Assembly (NCBI RefSeq): GCF_020520425.1
Contig: NC_079487.1
Span: forward strand, 108,038,141 to 108,102,140
Source: Spinacia oleracea
Lineage: Eukaryota > Streptophyta > Magnoliopsida > Caryophyllales > Amaranthaceae
Reading direction: 5' to 3'
Length of the DNA stretch: 64,000 nucleotides
In this document: in pieces, positions 21,186 through 33,127 of the stretch
Layout of the letters: each line of letters opens with the position of its first letter
Numbering within the stretch: position 1 is the first letter of the stretch
Translations under genes and position numbers: made by a program
Notes under the pieces: model-generated
Told to the model about the DNA's origin: nothing
Database searches by the model: none
The model's input: the letters and a program-made list of their open reading frames with translations, nothing else

Positions 21186-24087
21186 CTACATGGTCAATCT
21201 TCCTCCAAGTCTTGTGTTCCATTCAAAGGTATCATAATCAAAAGTTTGAGATATATCTTCGGACAAATTTATTTGAGATGATTCAGGAATGTCTTCTAAA
21301 ACAGGTCCAATGGATGAGGAATGTAAACGGGCATCCTGAACGTTGTTCGCATGCTCTTGCCTAGCCCGGTAGCTAGGAATATGGCCATAAGTAGACCTTA
21401 TGAGTTCCTACAATTACCGTAACTTGAATAAATTATAAGTCGTAATAAAAAATACACATTCAAAAAAAAAAATAAAAAAAATAAACAATGTTACATTACC
21501 TCGTTCGCTGCAATCTCAGCGTGATTACATGCTTGGTTCTTCTTTGATTTGTTGTAGATTGAATACGGTCCTTTCTTAGACCGCCCAACATGCCTCTTAT
21601 CAATGGGGGTTTTAATGGCACCATCCTCAGCAGGTTGAGATGCCCTCTTTAGGGCACGTTCATTACACTCCCTCGGTCGTAGCCTACGACGACCAAATAC
21701 GTTACGTGCTTCGGGATCCCACCAACAAATAGACTGATCACCTCCTTCACCAGTCTTTCTTATACCGACTGCATCCTCCATTTTCAGCCTAAGACTATCA
21801 GTGCCTTCCGTATATAACTTGTAGGCAGCTTCATTGCGCATGGCTAATTCTTTCAAATAGTTATGCCTTTGGGAAAGCTCTTTAGCTTTGGCTAACGTTG
21901 CGGTTTCTTGAGGATCATAGTATGAAACCCTAACACACTCATACGACCTAACTTGCTTCGTCCATCTATCTAGTATATATTTCTCCGGTATAAATTGGAA
22001 ATCCTCCACATCCATTGCTTTGAGTATGTGCCTACATAAAATACCCCTAAATTCAAACAACTGACATGAGCAACTCAGTTCCCCCTTTACCTTATCTATT
22101 TTAACAACGTAACTTTTGAACCTTTTCCTCCAATGAGGGGAGGTCAGTTTCTCATCTGCTCTATACAATACAAGTGACCCTATTGCATTGGTTTTGGTTA
22201 CGTTAGTATGGGTTAAACCTTTACGCTCATTCACAACCGCAGCAAACATCTCATTGGTGTATACCTTATGCAACACATACTCAGTTAACACACTCTTGTC
22301 CACATCAAGTCTAGGAGGCTTATCCATACTATTATGATTATCCTTCGACTCTTCCTCTGCCTTTATCTTCATACAGAACTCGTAGTTTTTAATAAACTGC
22401 GTTAATCCACAATCTAAGTTTACATGAATTTTGAATGTGCGATTCATACCTTCACTTCGTTGCGTAGAGGACATTCCAGCCCAAAATTTACCTCTATTGT
22501 AAGCTGGTGCCCACTGCCGACGTTTATCATACGCATCCAGCATCCAACCCTGACGTTGATTATATTTGTCCATCACAAGACACCAAGCCTCATCAAACTC
22601 CTCGGGATCGAGCATGTCATGAACGGCGGTTCTAATCAGCGTGTCGATGCTTTTCCATTCATCGAGCTTGCCGAGATTGCGAGAGGCATTTTGTAGCATG
22701 TGCCACAAACAAAGCCTGTGAGGAACCCCGGGGAAAACTATGCTTATCGCTCTACCTATTGCCTTGTCCTGGTCGGTTATAATTCCCTCAGGAGGCTTTC
22801 CCATGCACTTAAGCCATTCCTCAAAGATCCAAACAAAACTCGGAGTGTCTTCGTGTGAGATTAAAGCGGCAGCAAAAACAATTGACCTCCCATGATGGTT
22901 GACGCCAACAAACGGGGCAAATGGCATACGATACCTAGTTAATTCAGTAATTATTATTGTGTGAAGTAGGATGGAAAAACAATATCAAGTAAATTATTAT
23001 CGCATGCATGCACTTATATTAACTTAATTAAAAATCATTATCAAATGGGAATAAAAACTATTTATCAATTATATCGCATTTATGACAAGCATACACACGG
23101 TAAACGTACCGTATAAAAAACCTATGCATTTACACTATTATTAGGAGTGTCATAAAAATTAACATCACAATAATATCAATTACCACATGCACAATTACTT
23201 CAATTTCAATAACACTTCCCCAAATAACCCAAATAACTAACAACCACAGTAATGTAATTGAAAGAAATAAATAGTAAAATAACATACCTGTTGCTAGAAA
23301 AGGTGGTGTCGAAACTGATCACATCCCCGAAATATTTGCAACTTCCTCTACTACGCGCGTCGGACCAGAATGCGTTCTTTAAAATACCCTCTTCATCTCG
23401 TTCTATAGAACTATAGAAATCGCCATTCAAATCTCGTTGTGCTTTAAAATACTCTTCAAGTGCAACAGCATCCCCTTTCTCAAACATGGTTTTACGACGT
23501 TCAACAGCTATGGCGTTCCTCAAATCTTTTTTGTTGAACGTTATATTATCAAAACCACCCTTTTCTATCAATTGCGTGCCAAAGTTTCTACTAATGCTAA
23601 CACCGGCACGTTCATTTATCATTACCCTATCAAAGGTAGCACTATCGATGCTTCTATAGTTAACCATCATCCTACTATTTTCGGGAAATAGGGGATGATT
23701 ATGCACCAAATCACAACTAATAACTACAAACTCTCCGTTTTTCTCTTTACCATAAAAAAAAACGTTGCAACCTGTAACATTAGACCCGACACTAGATTTC
23801 ACGCCACCTTTCTTACACTTTAGTCTGATCATCTCCATCGTATGAGGCCTAGCCTCAAGCTCACCAATACCAACTCTACTAACACCCTTATCCTTGTACT
23901 CCTTCTTAATCTTACTACATATTACAAACAACTCAAAACCAGTCATGTACGCATAACGATTGCAACATTCAAAAAACTCACTACCGGACTCAAAACACAT
24001 TCCTGGACAAGGGGTGGTTGGCGTAGTTGAATTCACAATAGTTCCTTCTCCGATGAAAGGTTCAACATTAAGGTCTATACTAACCAT
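21186..24087 (-). CDS. FAR1/FRS-type protein with intact MULE transposase core
   Basis: Exons 23288-24087, 21500-22934 and 21186-21407 join to 818 aa. Residues about 30-135 form a FAR1-type zinc DNA-binding domain (ECCNRYAYMTGFELF, RLKCKKGG, ending VHNHPLFP). Residues about 255-430 form the MULE transposase domain, with candidate catalytic residues D260 (ISFDTTF), D321 (IITDQDKAIG) and E428 (TQRSEGMNRTF). The signature MPFAPFVGVNHHG follows exon 1. A SWIM zinc finger lies near residue 550 (CSCQLFEFRGILCRHIL). The tail after about 620 is basic. The first intron splits the conserved SSN-R-Y segment. FRS proteins are domesticated Mutator-like transposases acting as nuclear transcription factors. 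The full DDE triad means this could instead be an active MULE transposase. I found no convincing terminal inverted repeats around it. Confidence 0.88.
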
Positions 24088-25184
24088 TGTACTCTGAAAT
24101 AAAAAATGAAATCAACCAAGTAATTTGTTAATACAAATTAAAATAAATCATACAATGCTTTTATACAAATAAATAGGTATGGCCATTTTTTTAAATATAA
24201 TTCAAATAAACAAACAATTAAATAAAATAATATAATAGCATTACGTTTTTAATTATACATATACAATAAATTAAATTAAACAGGTTAACATACACAAGTT
24301 ATCCCCTAAAATAAATGATTACACACACAGGGTACATAGGTTTCTCCGTCAACTTCAACCAACAACATTGGTTACTCCGCTTGATTAATTAATGGTTCAT
24401 AGATTTCACGACAATGATAAAATAACAATACATTTATAAGGATTATATTCGGGAACAAAATTTACTATGAAAATACATAAAACGAGTACAAAATTGTAGA
24501 TAACAAAGTTAAAACATTACTTAGTAATTGCTTTGTATTAAATGAGAAGTAGAAATGGAGTTCATGAAAATTCACCTCTTACAACAAGCCTGGTAAGTGA
24601 TAACCTTCTGTGGATAGTTAATGTTAACCTTCACTTTGGTTTGTTTTGTTTTTTTTTTTTTTTTTGGGGAAATTTAGGCGGGGAAATTTTCGCCTGATTT
24701 TTGGGCGCTAAGATACCCGCTTGGAAGAGCAAACTGGCGGAAACAATGAAAAAGTTTCCCTCCTAAAATATACCATTTCCCACCTAAAACCAAAATGTAC
24801 AAGCTGACATGTCGTTCACTGATTGCATTCTATGTCCAGTCAACATAAAACCATTTTATGTGTATGGACTCCCTTTTGTTTGTTAGTGGTCTTGTATGTT
24901 TGTGTATAGCTGTTTTGTTGCTAGTTTCTGATTGGTAGTTCCTTTTGTATATATATAGTCTTATTAGCATTAGGGTAAAATTAGAGGGTTAGAACTGAAA
25001 ACAGAAACAAAGAGGTGCCGTCCTGAAAAGATCAATACACAAAATCTGGGTTTCTCACCCAACCAAACTCATTTTCTAAATTGATTTTTTAGACATGAAC
25101 TTAAAAGTGTAAACTTTCTTTAGTTACAAAAATTTCTTTGAATTCGTATTTTAGACTATGGTAATATATATACAGGCCCGACCC
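24088..25184. other. Gene-free stretch with possible element debris
   Basis: The first 500 bp are the FRS upstream region. From 24649 a T-run leads into GGGGAAATTTAGGCGGGG, with weakly inverted partners near 24755-24785, a possible degenerate MITE. From 24880 to 25030 a 'ttttgtatatatatagtctt' stretch looks like a retroelement LTR leader, but no LTR partner or primer site was found. Confidence 0.35.
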
Positions 25185-26521
25185 TGAGAGGTTATCAAAT
25201 TGTTTCCCATGGTCGAAGACCATTAGCTTCGACCATTAGCCTTGGCATGCCAAATCTCGTTATGATGTTCTGCCATATGAATTTTCGAATTTGGGTTTCC
25301 GTAATTGCAGATACTGCCTCGGGTTCAATCCACTTGCTGAACTAGTCAACTTCCACGATCAATCACTTCTTTTGATTTACAACCGAGGGAAACAGACCAA
25401 TGATGTCCATTCCCCATTGTGCAAATGGTAAGGGGTATAATGTTGATTGCAAGGTTTGAGCTGGTTGGTGGATGGCCGAGGGCGAACTTCTGACATTTCT
25501 CGCATTTCTTTGTCATTGCCTTTACTTCAGAAATCATGGTGGGCCACCAATATCCGGCTCGGAGTGTCTTATGTGCTAAGGTCCTTCCCCCAATATGGTT
25601 TCCACAGATACCCAAGTGGATCTCTCTCAAGATATAGTCTGTCTCGGTTGGCCCGACGCATTTCAGTAGTGGGGTTGAGAAAGACTTCCTCATGAGTTCT
25701 ACCTTGGCATCAATGACGAACCTGTTGTTGTATCTCTTCAATGTTCTGGCTAGCAACTTATCTTCGGGAAGTTCTCTCCTCTCCTTATATGTTATGACTG
25801 CGTCCATCCAACTTGGCTCGGGACGCAGATTGCAGACCGTGGGAGGAGGCAGATCGATGCTTCTTTCTTGGTAAACTTCCACATGGACCGACCTATTCAT
25901 GTCGATGAGCGTTGAGCTAGCTAGCTTCGACAGGGCGTCGGCTTGTGCATTCTGTCCTCAGGGAATCAGGATGACTTTGAAAGATCTTAACTTTGACGTT
26001 AAGGATTTAATTTTTGCTAGGTAAGCTGTCATACTTGGCCATTTTGCCTCATACTCCCCTCAGATCTGGTTTGCTACGAGCTGTGAATCAGTTTTGAGGC
26101 AAACATGTTCGGCTTCCAGGGATAGACAAAGTTATATTCCTGCGATTGCAGCTTCGTATTCAGCCTCATTGTTGGTCGCTTTGAATCCGAACTTCAAAGC
26201 ATACTCGATGCTTTTTCCTACAGAGGTATTAGGACCACTCCAGCTCCCGAGCCATTGACTGTTGAATATCCGTCTATGTAAACCTCCCAAGTCATGTTGG
26301 TGTCATCTAATACCTCTTAGTACGAGCAGTCGGTCAAGAAGTGAGCGAGTGTCTGTGCTTTGATGGTTGTCCTCGGCTGGTACTTGATGTCGAATTCTGA
26401 AAGTTCGAAGGCCCAAGCGGCCAATCTTCCCGATCTCTCGATTTTATCCAATACTTATTCGAGTGGCTGCTCAGTTAATACCACGATCTGATGAGAGTGA
26501 AAATAAGGTCTTAGCTTTCTT

Positions 26522-26859
<338 letters not shown>

Positions 26860-27370
26860 GCTTTCTTGCAACTACCACCAATGCGTGGGCTTCTTTCTCG
26901 ATGAGGAGATACCATGTTTCGGCTCCCGTTAAAGTTCGGCTGGTGAAGTAGATTGGCTCTTGCTTTTTCTCTTCTTCCCGAAGGAGAACTTCACTCACAG
27001 GCCCTTGACTTACTACGACGTATAAGAATATGGTTTCCCCTCCCTTTGGTCTGGCCAACGTCGGCAGTTGAGTTAGTTGTTGGAAAGCTTCTTTCTGCTC
27101 TTGTTCCCATATGAGCTCAGGGTCTACTTTCCTCGGGACGCCTTTCTTTTTTACTGGTTCGCCTTCTCCTTCTGGGAGTGTCTTTGGCTTAAGGGCTTTA
27201 AAGAAGGGCGCACCTTTATCCGAAACTTTCGAGATGAATCTTGACAGTGCGGCTAACCGGCCGGTTAGCCTTTGCACGTCTCTTTTAGTCTTTGGTTCGA
27301 GAAAATCGAGCGTTGCATGGAATTTATCTGGGTTTGGTTCGAGAAAGAACATCAAAAATTATAATGCTTA

Positions 27371-29228
27371 ATTAGCACCCCGGGGCGCTCGTTAGCATTT
27401 GCCTTTAAAGAGATATACTTTGTAATACTTAAACTTTTATGTTTTCTATGAAGTAAATGTTTGATTAAATCTAAGGATGAGTATCAATAAAAGGTGAAAG
27501 AGATGTGAGATATGAAAAGATTTGATATACTTTGTTAGCAAATTGAGGAGGGAAGGAGGCGGGGGGGGCAAATAATGATTTTGTTAGGGTTTTGGTTTAT
27601 TCTTCCCGTAATGATTCTCTAAAAAAAAAATCAACTTGATCACATGTAATTTCCACATTTATACATAAATAATTAAAATATAAACTTTTCTACGACGATC
27701 TCATGTATAAAATCAACTTCTTAACAAATACAGTACATATTAGATGTACTTTTAATCAAAGATCTGCTCCCACCATGGCTCACCCACCCAAGATCTGCGG
27801 CTGAGCCATGGTGAGTTCCACCATTTCTGGGCGAGCCACCATGGTCACCACCCGCTAATTCTGGGCGGCATTCGAGTTACAGTATAATTAAAAAAAAAAT
27901 CGAACCTCCGCCGCTGGTGACGATGGTGGTGCGATGGTGAATACGGTGGTGAAGATGATGGTGGTGACGGGACGAGGGGTGGTGATTGCAGGCTGCTGCG
28001 GGGTGGTGGTGACGGGGAGGGGAGGGGGGTGGTGACAAGGAGGGCAGTGGAGATGGGGACAGTGATGGAGATGGTGGGGGTTGCCGGAATTTGTTGCCCA
28101 AAATGTATGGTAAATCGTGGGATAGATTTTTGAAGGGCACAATTGTCATTTCATGTAAAATACGCGGGCGTTTTTAGCGAACGAGGACGTCGAATAGCGA
28201 TACACAATAATAATACAATCAAATACTTCTACTTTTTTTATCAAGTTATTATACGGAGTAGTTCTTATTCAAATAGTTACATTTCCCCATAGTCTAAAAA
28301 CTCAGTAAATAATTTGCTGCAGTTCGAGGTTGAACTTTGAAGTACCGCCGCCTTCAACAACGGAGCTGCAACGCTTAACAGAAATTCAATATCTATGGTA
28401 TGCAGTTACGTACCATCGCAGCTAATTGTCGCAGCACCCAAACTTTGATTTCCAGGTTATATACCAGTTTTTTTTCTAATTAATACCCTATGTTTTTCTT
28501 TCATTTTGCTAGCATTATACTTTTGTGGCATTTTTCTGGTAAATTTTTGGTTGATTATTCATTTTATGTTGTTTGATTTTCTGGGTATTTTGGGATATGA
28601 TCAAATATATGCTGTAAATTAATTTCTGAAGGCTTGTTCTGATTGTATAGTTAGTTTGGTAGGTTGATTTTGTCTGGGTTCGGATTGTACAGATATTATG
28701 TGTTTTAGTGACAAGATGGTGATTTATTTTGTGGGTAATTGTTCGCTTTTAGCTGTTTATGTTGAAATTTGTAGGTAAGCGTAAACCCCATTTTGAGTAG
28801 GTGGATATCTGTGTTTCCTAAAGCACAAATGTTTTAAAGTTGGGATTGTTTGATTGGAAAGGAACAAAATATTGCGAAAATCTCAGCATGTAGTTCTGAG
28901 TCTTTAGACTATGTGTTGGATTATGATTTGGTTCATATTGATATGATTAGGACAGTACTTAGTTTGATACTACCTCATCAGATGAGGGGCCGCAATTGAT
29001 TTCACTGTCGAAGATTTACTTACTCCGGCTATTAATTTCTCCAAGCACGTACCGAGTCCAGAAATTGCTAAATTTAGGGGTTTAGAGAAGTCTCGGAGGC
29101 AATTCGAAGCTTTTGAACTTATTGTTAGGTTGTAATTTTGTAAAACACTATGCCTGCGGCTAGAGGAGAGAGGGAAATAGTGGGAGCTTTCTTAGGACGG
29201 AGGAGTGTACAATGCACAAAGCATGCAA
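27371..29228. other. Gene-free stretch; probable NSUN6-like promoter and leader near 28.3-28.5 kb
   Basis: 27780-28100 is rich in GGTGGT/CACCAC simple sequence. 'gggcgctcgttagc' at about 27382 and 'gcgaacgaggacgtc' at about 28176 are weakly inverted and could be MITE ends. The downstream gene's coding exon begins at a splice acceptor (33069), so its leader exon must lie upstream. The GC-richer stretch 28310-28460 with candidate donors (AATATCTATG|GTATGC or TTTCCAG|GTTATA) is the best place. This is inference. Confidence 0.35.
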
Positions 29229-31676
29229 CCTTTTTTTTCTGGTAAGCAAGTAATTTTATATCATTAAGACCAAAACATTGTACATCCTAAAGCATTAAGA
29301 GAGGTTCTCAACACCTAGCCACATAAAGTGTCAGAAAAACCTCAACACTAATACAATGGAAAAGATTATCTGTCACCATTAGGGATCTTCTTCCCAATAA
29401 TGCCTCCAATCCTTTGCTTCACAATGCACTGAATCTCCTTCACAGCTGCCTGTAGTAGCTACCTTTTGTTCCCACCAAGCCTTATTCCGAACACTCCAAA
29501 TCTTGTAAAGGGTTGCTGCCACAGCAGCCAGAGCCACATTATTCCAGAATTTAGATCTTTTTTTTCTTTTAGTAGCCCATTTCATCAAAATATAGAAATT
29601 AGTAGTATCTTCCATAATTCCCAACTTCCTCATAATTTCCTTAATACACTGAGTACTATACTCGCAACGAAAAAATAAGTGTTTGTGAGTCTCTGTCTCG
29701 TTGTCACATATTATGCATCTCTCTGAATCACATATGAGTATTGAATGCAGCCTTTGCCTAGTCTGGAGCCTCTCATGAAAACCGGCTAAGTAATGAATCT
29801 GTGTTTGGCGATGTCAACCTGTTCCATACAAACCTGCACCATTTCACTCTCTTCCACGTACCTAGCTAAGTTTTGTAGACTTTAGCAATCTTGTAAGAGT
29901 TATAACCAGGGTCAGTCAGCCACTTATCATCTTGCAAAGCCAACCACACTTTTATCTTTACAAACACATTTCCAAGCCCAACTAGCACTATTAGGGGTCT
30001 GGTACAATGTCCAATCCTTCTCCTTATTCCTTAATATAAACAGAATGGATCACCTTACCCGTAAGTTGTCTGCCTTCCTAGAAATATCCCAAACATGCTT
30101 CCGATGGCTGCTTATTTCTAATCTCTAAGCCTCCACATTAATGCTCTTAACGACCTTATTTACCAACTGCAACTTGCCTGCAAAAATAAGTGTCTACTAC
30201 ACCAAACTCTGATTTTGACAGTCATTTTTCCAATCATCTTCTCGCAGTCTGCAGCATTGAGTTTCTTAGGACTCACTGGAACACCTAAGTATCTTAATGG
30301 AAGAGAACCAATCCTGAAACCAGTACTGTCTGCAATCCCTGCAACAATATCATGATCCATCCCACAAGTGAAGGTAGCTGACTTCCTGTTATTTGCCACC
30401 AGACAACTTTTAGCATTGTAGCAGAGAATAATTTCAAACCTTGAAGCAGCATAATTATGGAAGTATCCTCACCTTTGCAAAGCATAATTAAATCATATGC
30501 AAACACAAATGATTTTACTTGAGAGACTTGCATCTAGAATGAAATTTAAAGTCCCTTTGAGCACTAAATTTAGATCATGATCCTATGAGGTACTCCATAC
30601 ATAGAACAAAAAGCAGGGGTGACAAAGGACCCCCTTGCCTTAGTCCTCTTTGTGCTTGAAGAAACCCCGAAGGAATTCCATTTAGCATCAAAGTAAAGAT
30701 GGGACCTTGGACACAATTCATGATAAGACCAGAAAAAAAGGCGGGAAACCCAAGACTTGAGAGCATCTCTTGAAGGAAACCCCACTCAACTGTATCTTAG
30801 GCCTTTTGTACATCAAGTTTGAACATATGTACTTCTTTGGCTTCTCTTATATAACTCACAAGATCTTGACAGATCAGAACATTGTGAAGTATACTCCTTC
30901 CTGAAATAAAGGCTCCCTGGGTGTTTGAGTCTTTGAGATCAAACTTGACAAGACCAATCTCAGCTTTTCACACAAAAGTTTGGTGATACACTTGTAAATC
31001 ACAGGCTCACAACACAACAAGAAATGGGTCTGTAGTCCCGTACTGTACTAGGGCAATATACTTTAGGAACCAAAGTGACAGGTGACATTCAATTCCTTTA
31101 GTAATTTCCCAGACTTAAAAAGTCCAAAAGAGCTCTGAGATTTCATCACCTACCACATCCCATGAAGACTTGAAGAAGAAACTATTATAGAATTATACTC
31201 ATCAAGGCCCGGGAACTTATCATTTGGTATAGAAAACATAACCCTTTTCACATCATCTCGAGTGAGTCAATCAACAAGAGAAGTGAGAATGGCTTCCAAT
31301 TTGGGCCCCTTGGTCCACAATAATGTCTTTCACACTACTTCTATCTTCCTTACAATTATCCAGCAAGTTTTGGTAGTATTCGATTCGTTAACCCAAACAC
31401 CATCTCCTCTCTGGATAGCATGAACCCTATTTTTGTACCTTCTGCTTTTAATACTCTGGTAAAATTTATTAGTATTTTCTTCACCATTTTCCAACCATTG
31501 AAGCTTTGCTTTCCGTCTCAAAAAAGACGGGAAAACCTCATGCGCTTGCTTATAATCGTTAGCTGCCTTTTTCTCCATATTAGCTAACTCAGAAACCTGT
31601 GGTCATTGATGCATCTCTCCTTGCACCTCAAGGAGCTATTGGAATGCCAAGGTGTCAGCTGCTTGAACATCACTAA

Positions 31677-32349
31677 TTGGCGGAGACCGGGGGGGCTGGT
31701 AGTAGACCTGGTTATTGGACAGGATAGTCCAATGGATATAGGGTTAGGGTCAAGTTAATAGGGCTTTTATTGGACAGTGCTCTTATTGGACAGGGCCTTT
31801 ATTGGACAGGGTCATTATAGGGTCAAACTTATACTACAATTATTTTGAAAATTAAAATAGTAATGATACAAAAAATTACGTGTATAACTTCGTATTTACT
31901 TGTACTTGCACATGGCTCTTTTGTTTTTCATTTTTCATTGCTCGTTTATTGACCCGCCCACTAATGACCCGCTATTGACCCGCGACCCGCTTTTGACCCG
32001 CCCATTATCGACCCGCTAAAAATGACCCTTTCAATACCCGACCCTATTTTGACCCGCACCGACCCTGACCCGCCCCGCCCGATAACCAGGTCTAGCTGGT
32101 AGGGGCGGCCGCCCCCCCAAAGATGAAAAAAATAAGCAATATGTAATAACACCTGTAAATATAAACCATAAGTTTCCCTTTGCTCCAGTGGTCAAAGTAG
32201 GATATTTGAACCCCGAGATACAAGATTCGACTCCCATCTTCAGAAAAACTTCCTTTTTTTTATACTTATAAAATGTTAACATTTTTGATGTAAATTTCTC
32301 GCCCCCCCCCCCCCCCCCCCCACCTACAAATCCTGGCTCCGCCACTGTT
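31677..32349. mobile_element. hAT-type MITE inside the LINE, itself interrupted
   Basis: The ends carry GGCGGAGACC (left) and, as reverse complement on the right, GTGGCGGAGCC, typical of this MITE group. The target duplication is ATCACTAA / GACACTAA (6 of 8). The element is interrupted at 31695-32102 by another hAT element. Poly-C 32302-32321 lies near its right end. The LINE reading resumes on both sides (GFS / SDVQAAD). Confidence 0.75.
31703..32094. mobile_element. Inner hAT-type MITE
   Basis: Terminal inverted repeats TAGACCTGGTTATTGG / TAGACCTGGTTATCGG, with a perfect 8-bp target duplication GCTGGTAG at 31695-31702 and 32095-32102. The interior has degenerate 'ttattggacag' and 'tgacccgc' repeats. 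Confidence 0.93.
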
Positions 32350-33127
32350 GACACTAAAGCCTTCCTGGTTCAACCTTTCTAAGTCACCTTTCAAGCCCCT
32401 TAACTTCTTTGGAACATGGAACATAGCACACCCTTGAACCCCTTGCAGCCATGCCCTTTTCACCAAGCCTAAAAACTTTGGAGCAGAATCCCACGTATTA
32501 AAAAGCCTAAATGGTTTTTTCCTATCGGAGCTTCAGGGTCATGCCACACTGTTGATGGGTTTAGGTTTGTTGGAAATACTTGGGAATGAGATTCAGGAGT
32601 CCTAGTCAAATTTCTTTGAGAAATCACTGTAGGTTTGCCTCGCAGGACATAAGTTCAAATCTTTTCAGTGTTTTTTTTCTTCTGATTTCTAGATACCTAG
32701 CGAAATCTATTTTGAGGCTAATTTTAATTCAATGTTCCTGTCATAAAAAATACTACGTAAAAGAACTGAATTCAATTTTTCAAATACTACGAGTCTATGA
32801 TTATGAGTTATGTTTCTGGATGTCTTAATTTGTTACTTCCTTATATCCCATTTGTGTATTTTTTTTCCAAGAAAATTTTGTTGAACAAGTGCATGTGTTT
32901 CAGCTGCCACAAAAAAAAAAAAAAATTAAGAAAGAAAGAAAGAAAGAAAAAGCTTATGTTTCTGGACACTGTTATTTGACTTATTTCCTATTGTCATGTG
33001 ACGTGTATATTCTATAATTCTAATTAGCTATATAATCTCTGTACTAAAATTGTATTTTTCACTTAGCAGGCGCCTACAACAGCTCCAGAGCGGCTACTCC
33101 ACACAAAATTCAGAATCCTATCCTCTG

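Larger units (their letters stand above)
29229..32560 (-). mobile_element. Decayed LINE (L1-type) copy in the NSUN6-like leader intron
   Basis: The 3' end is at the poly-T run at 29229. Moving right (towards its 5' end) there are a zf-RVT tail, RT motifs (GLRQGGPLSPLLF near 30600-30650; FAYDLIMLCKG near 30500, where the active-site FADD is changed to FAYD), the pre-RT linker (KLQWLENGEENTNKFYQSIK, near 31450) and, beyond a hAT insertion, an upstream linker (KKLRGLKGDLERLNQEGFS, near 32370-32430). There are many stops and frameshifts. The endonuclease is missing and the 5' boundary is approximate. Confidence 0.85.

Noticed and set aside
24649..24790. GGGGAAATTTAGGCGGGG as a terminal inverted repeat of a MULE containing the FRS gene
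   Set aside because: Its orientation would put the element to the right, the inverted partner is weak and only 100 bp away, and no 9-bp duplication is seen.
24880..25184. Copia or gypsy LTR
   Set aside because: Looks LTR-like in base composition only. No second copy, TG...CA ends with duplication, or primer-binding site found.
27877..28149. Proline/histidine-rich open frames on minus
   Set aside because: They arise from GGTGGT/CACCAC simple sequence, show two alternative frames of similar length, and have no gene structure around them.
33050..33127. Upstream extension of the NSUN6-like protein to residue -26
   Set aside because: That start is TTG and lies before a good splice acceptor (CACTTAGCAG). 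The ATG at 33128 begins the conserved region.
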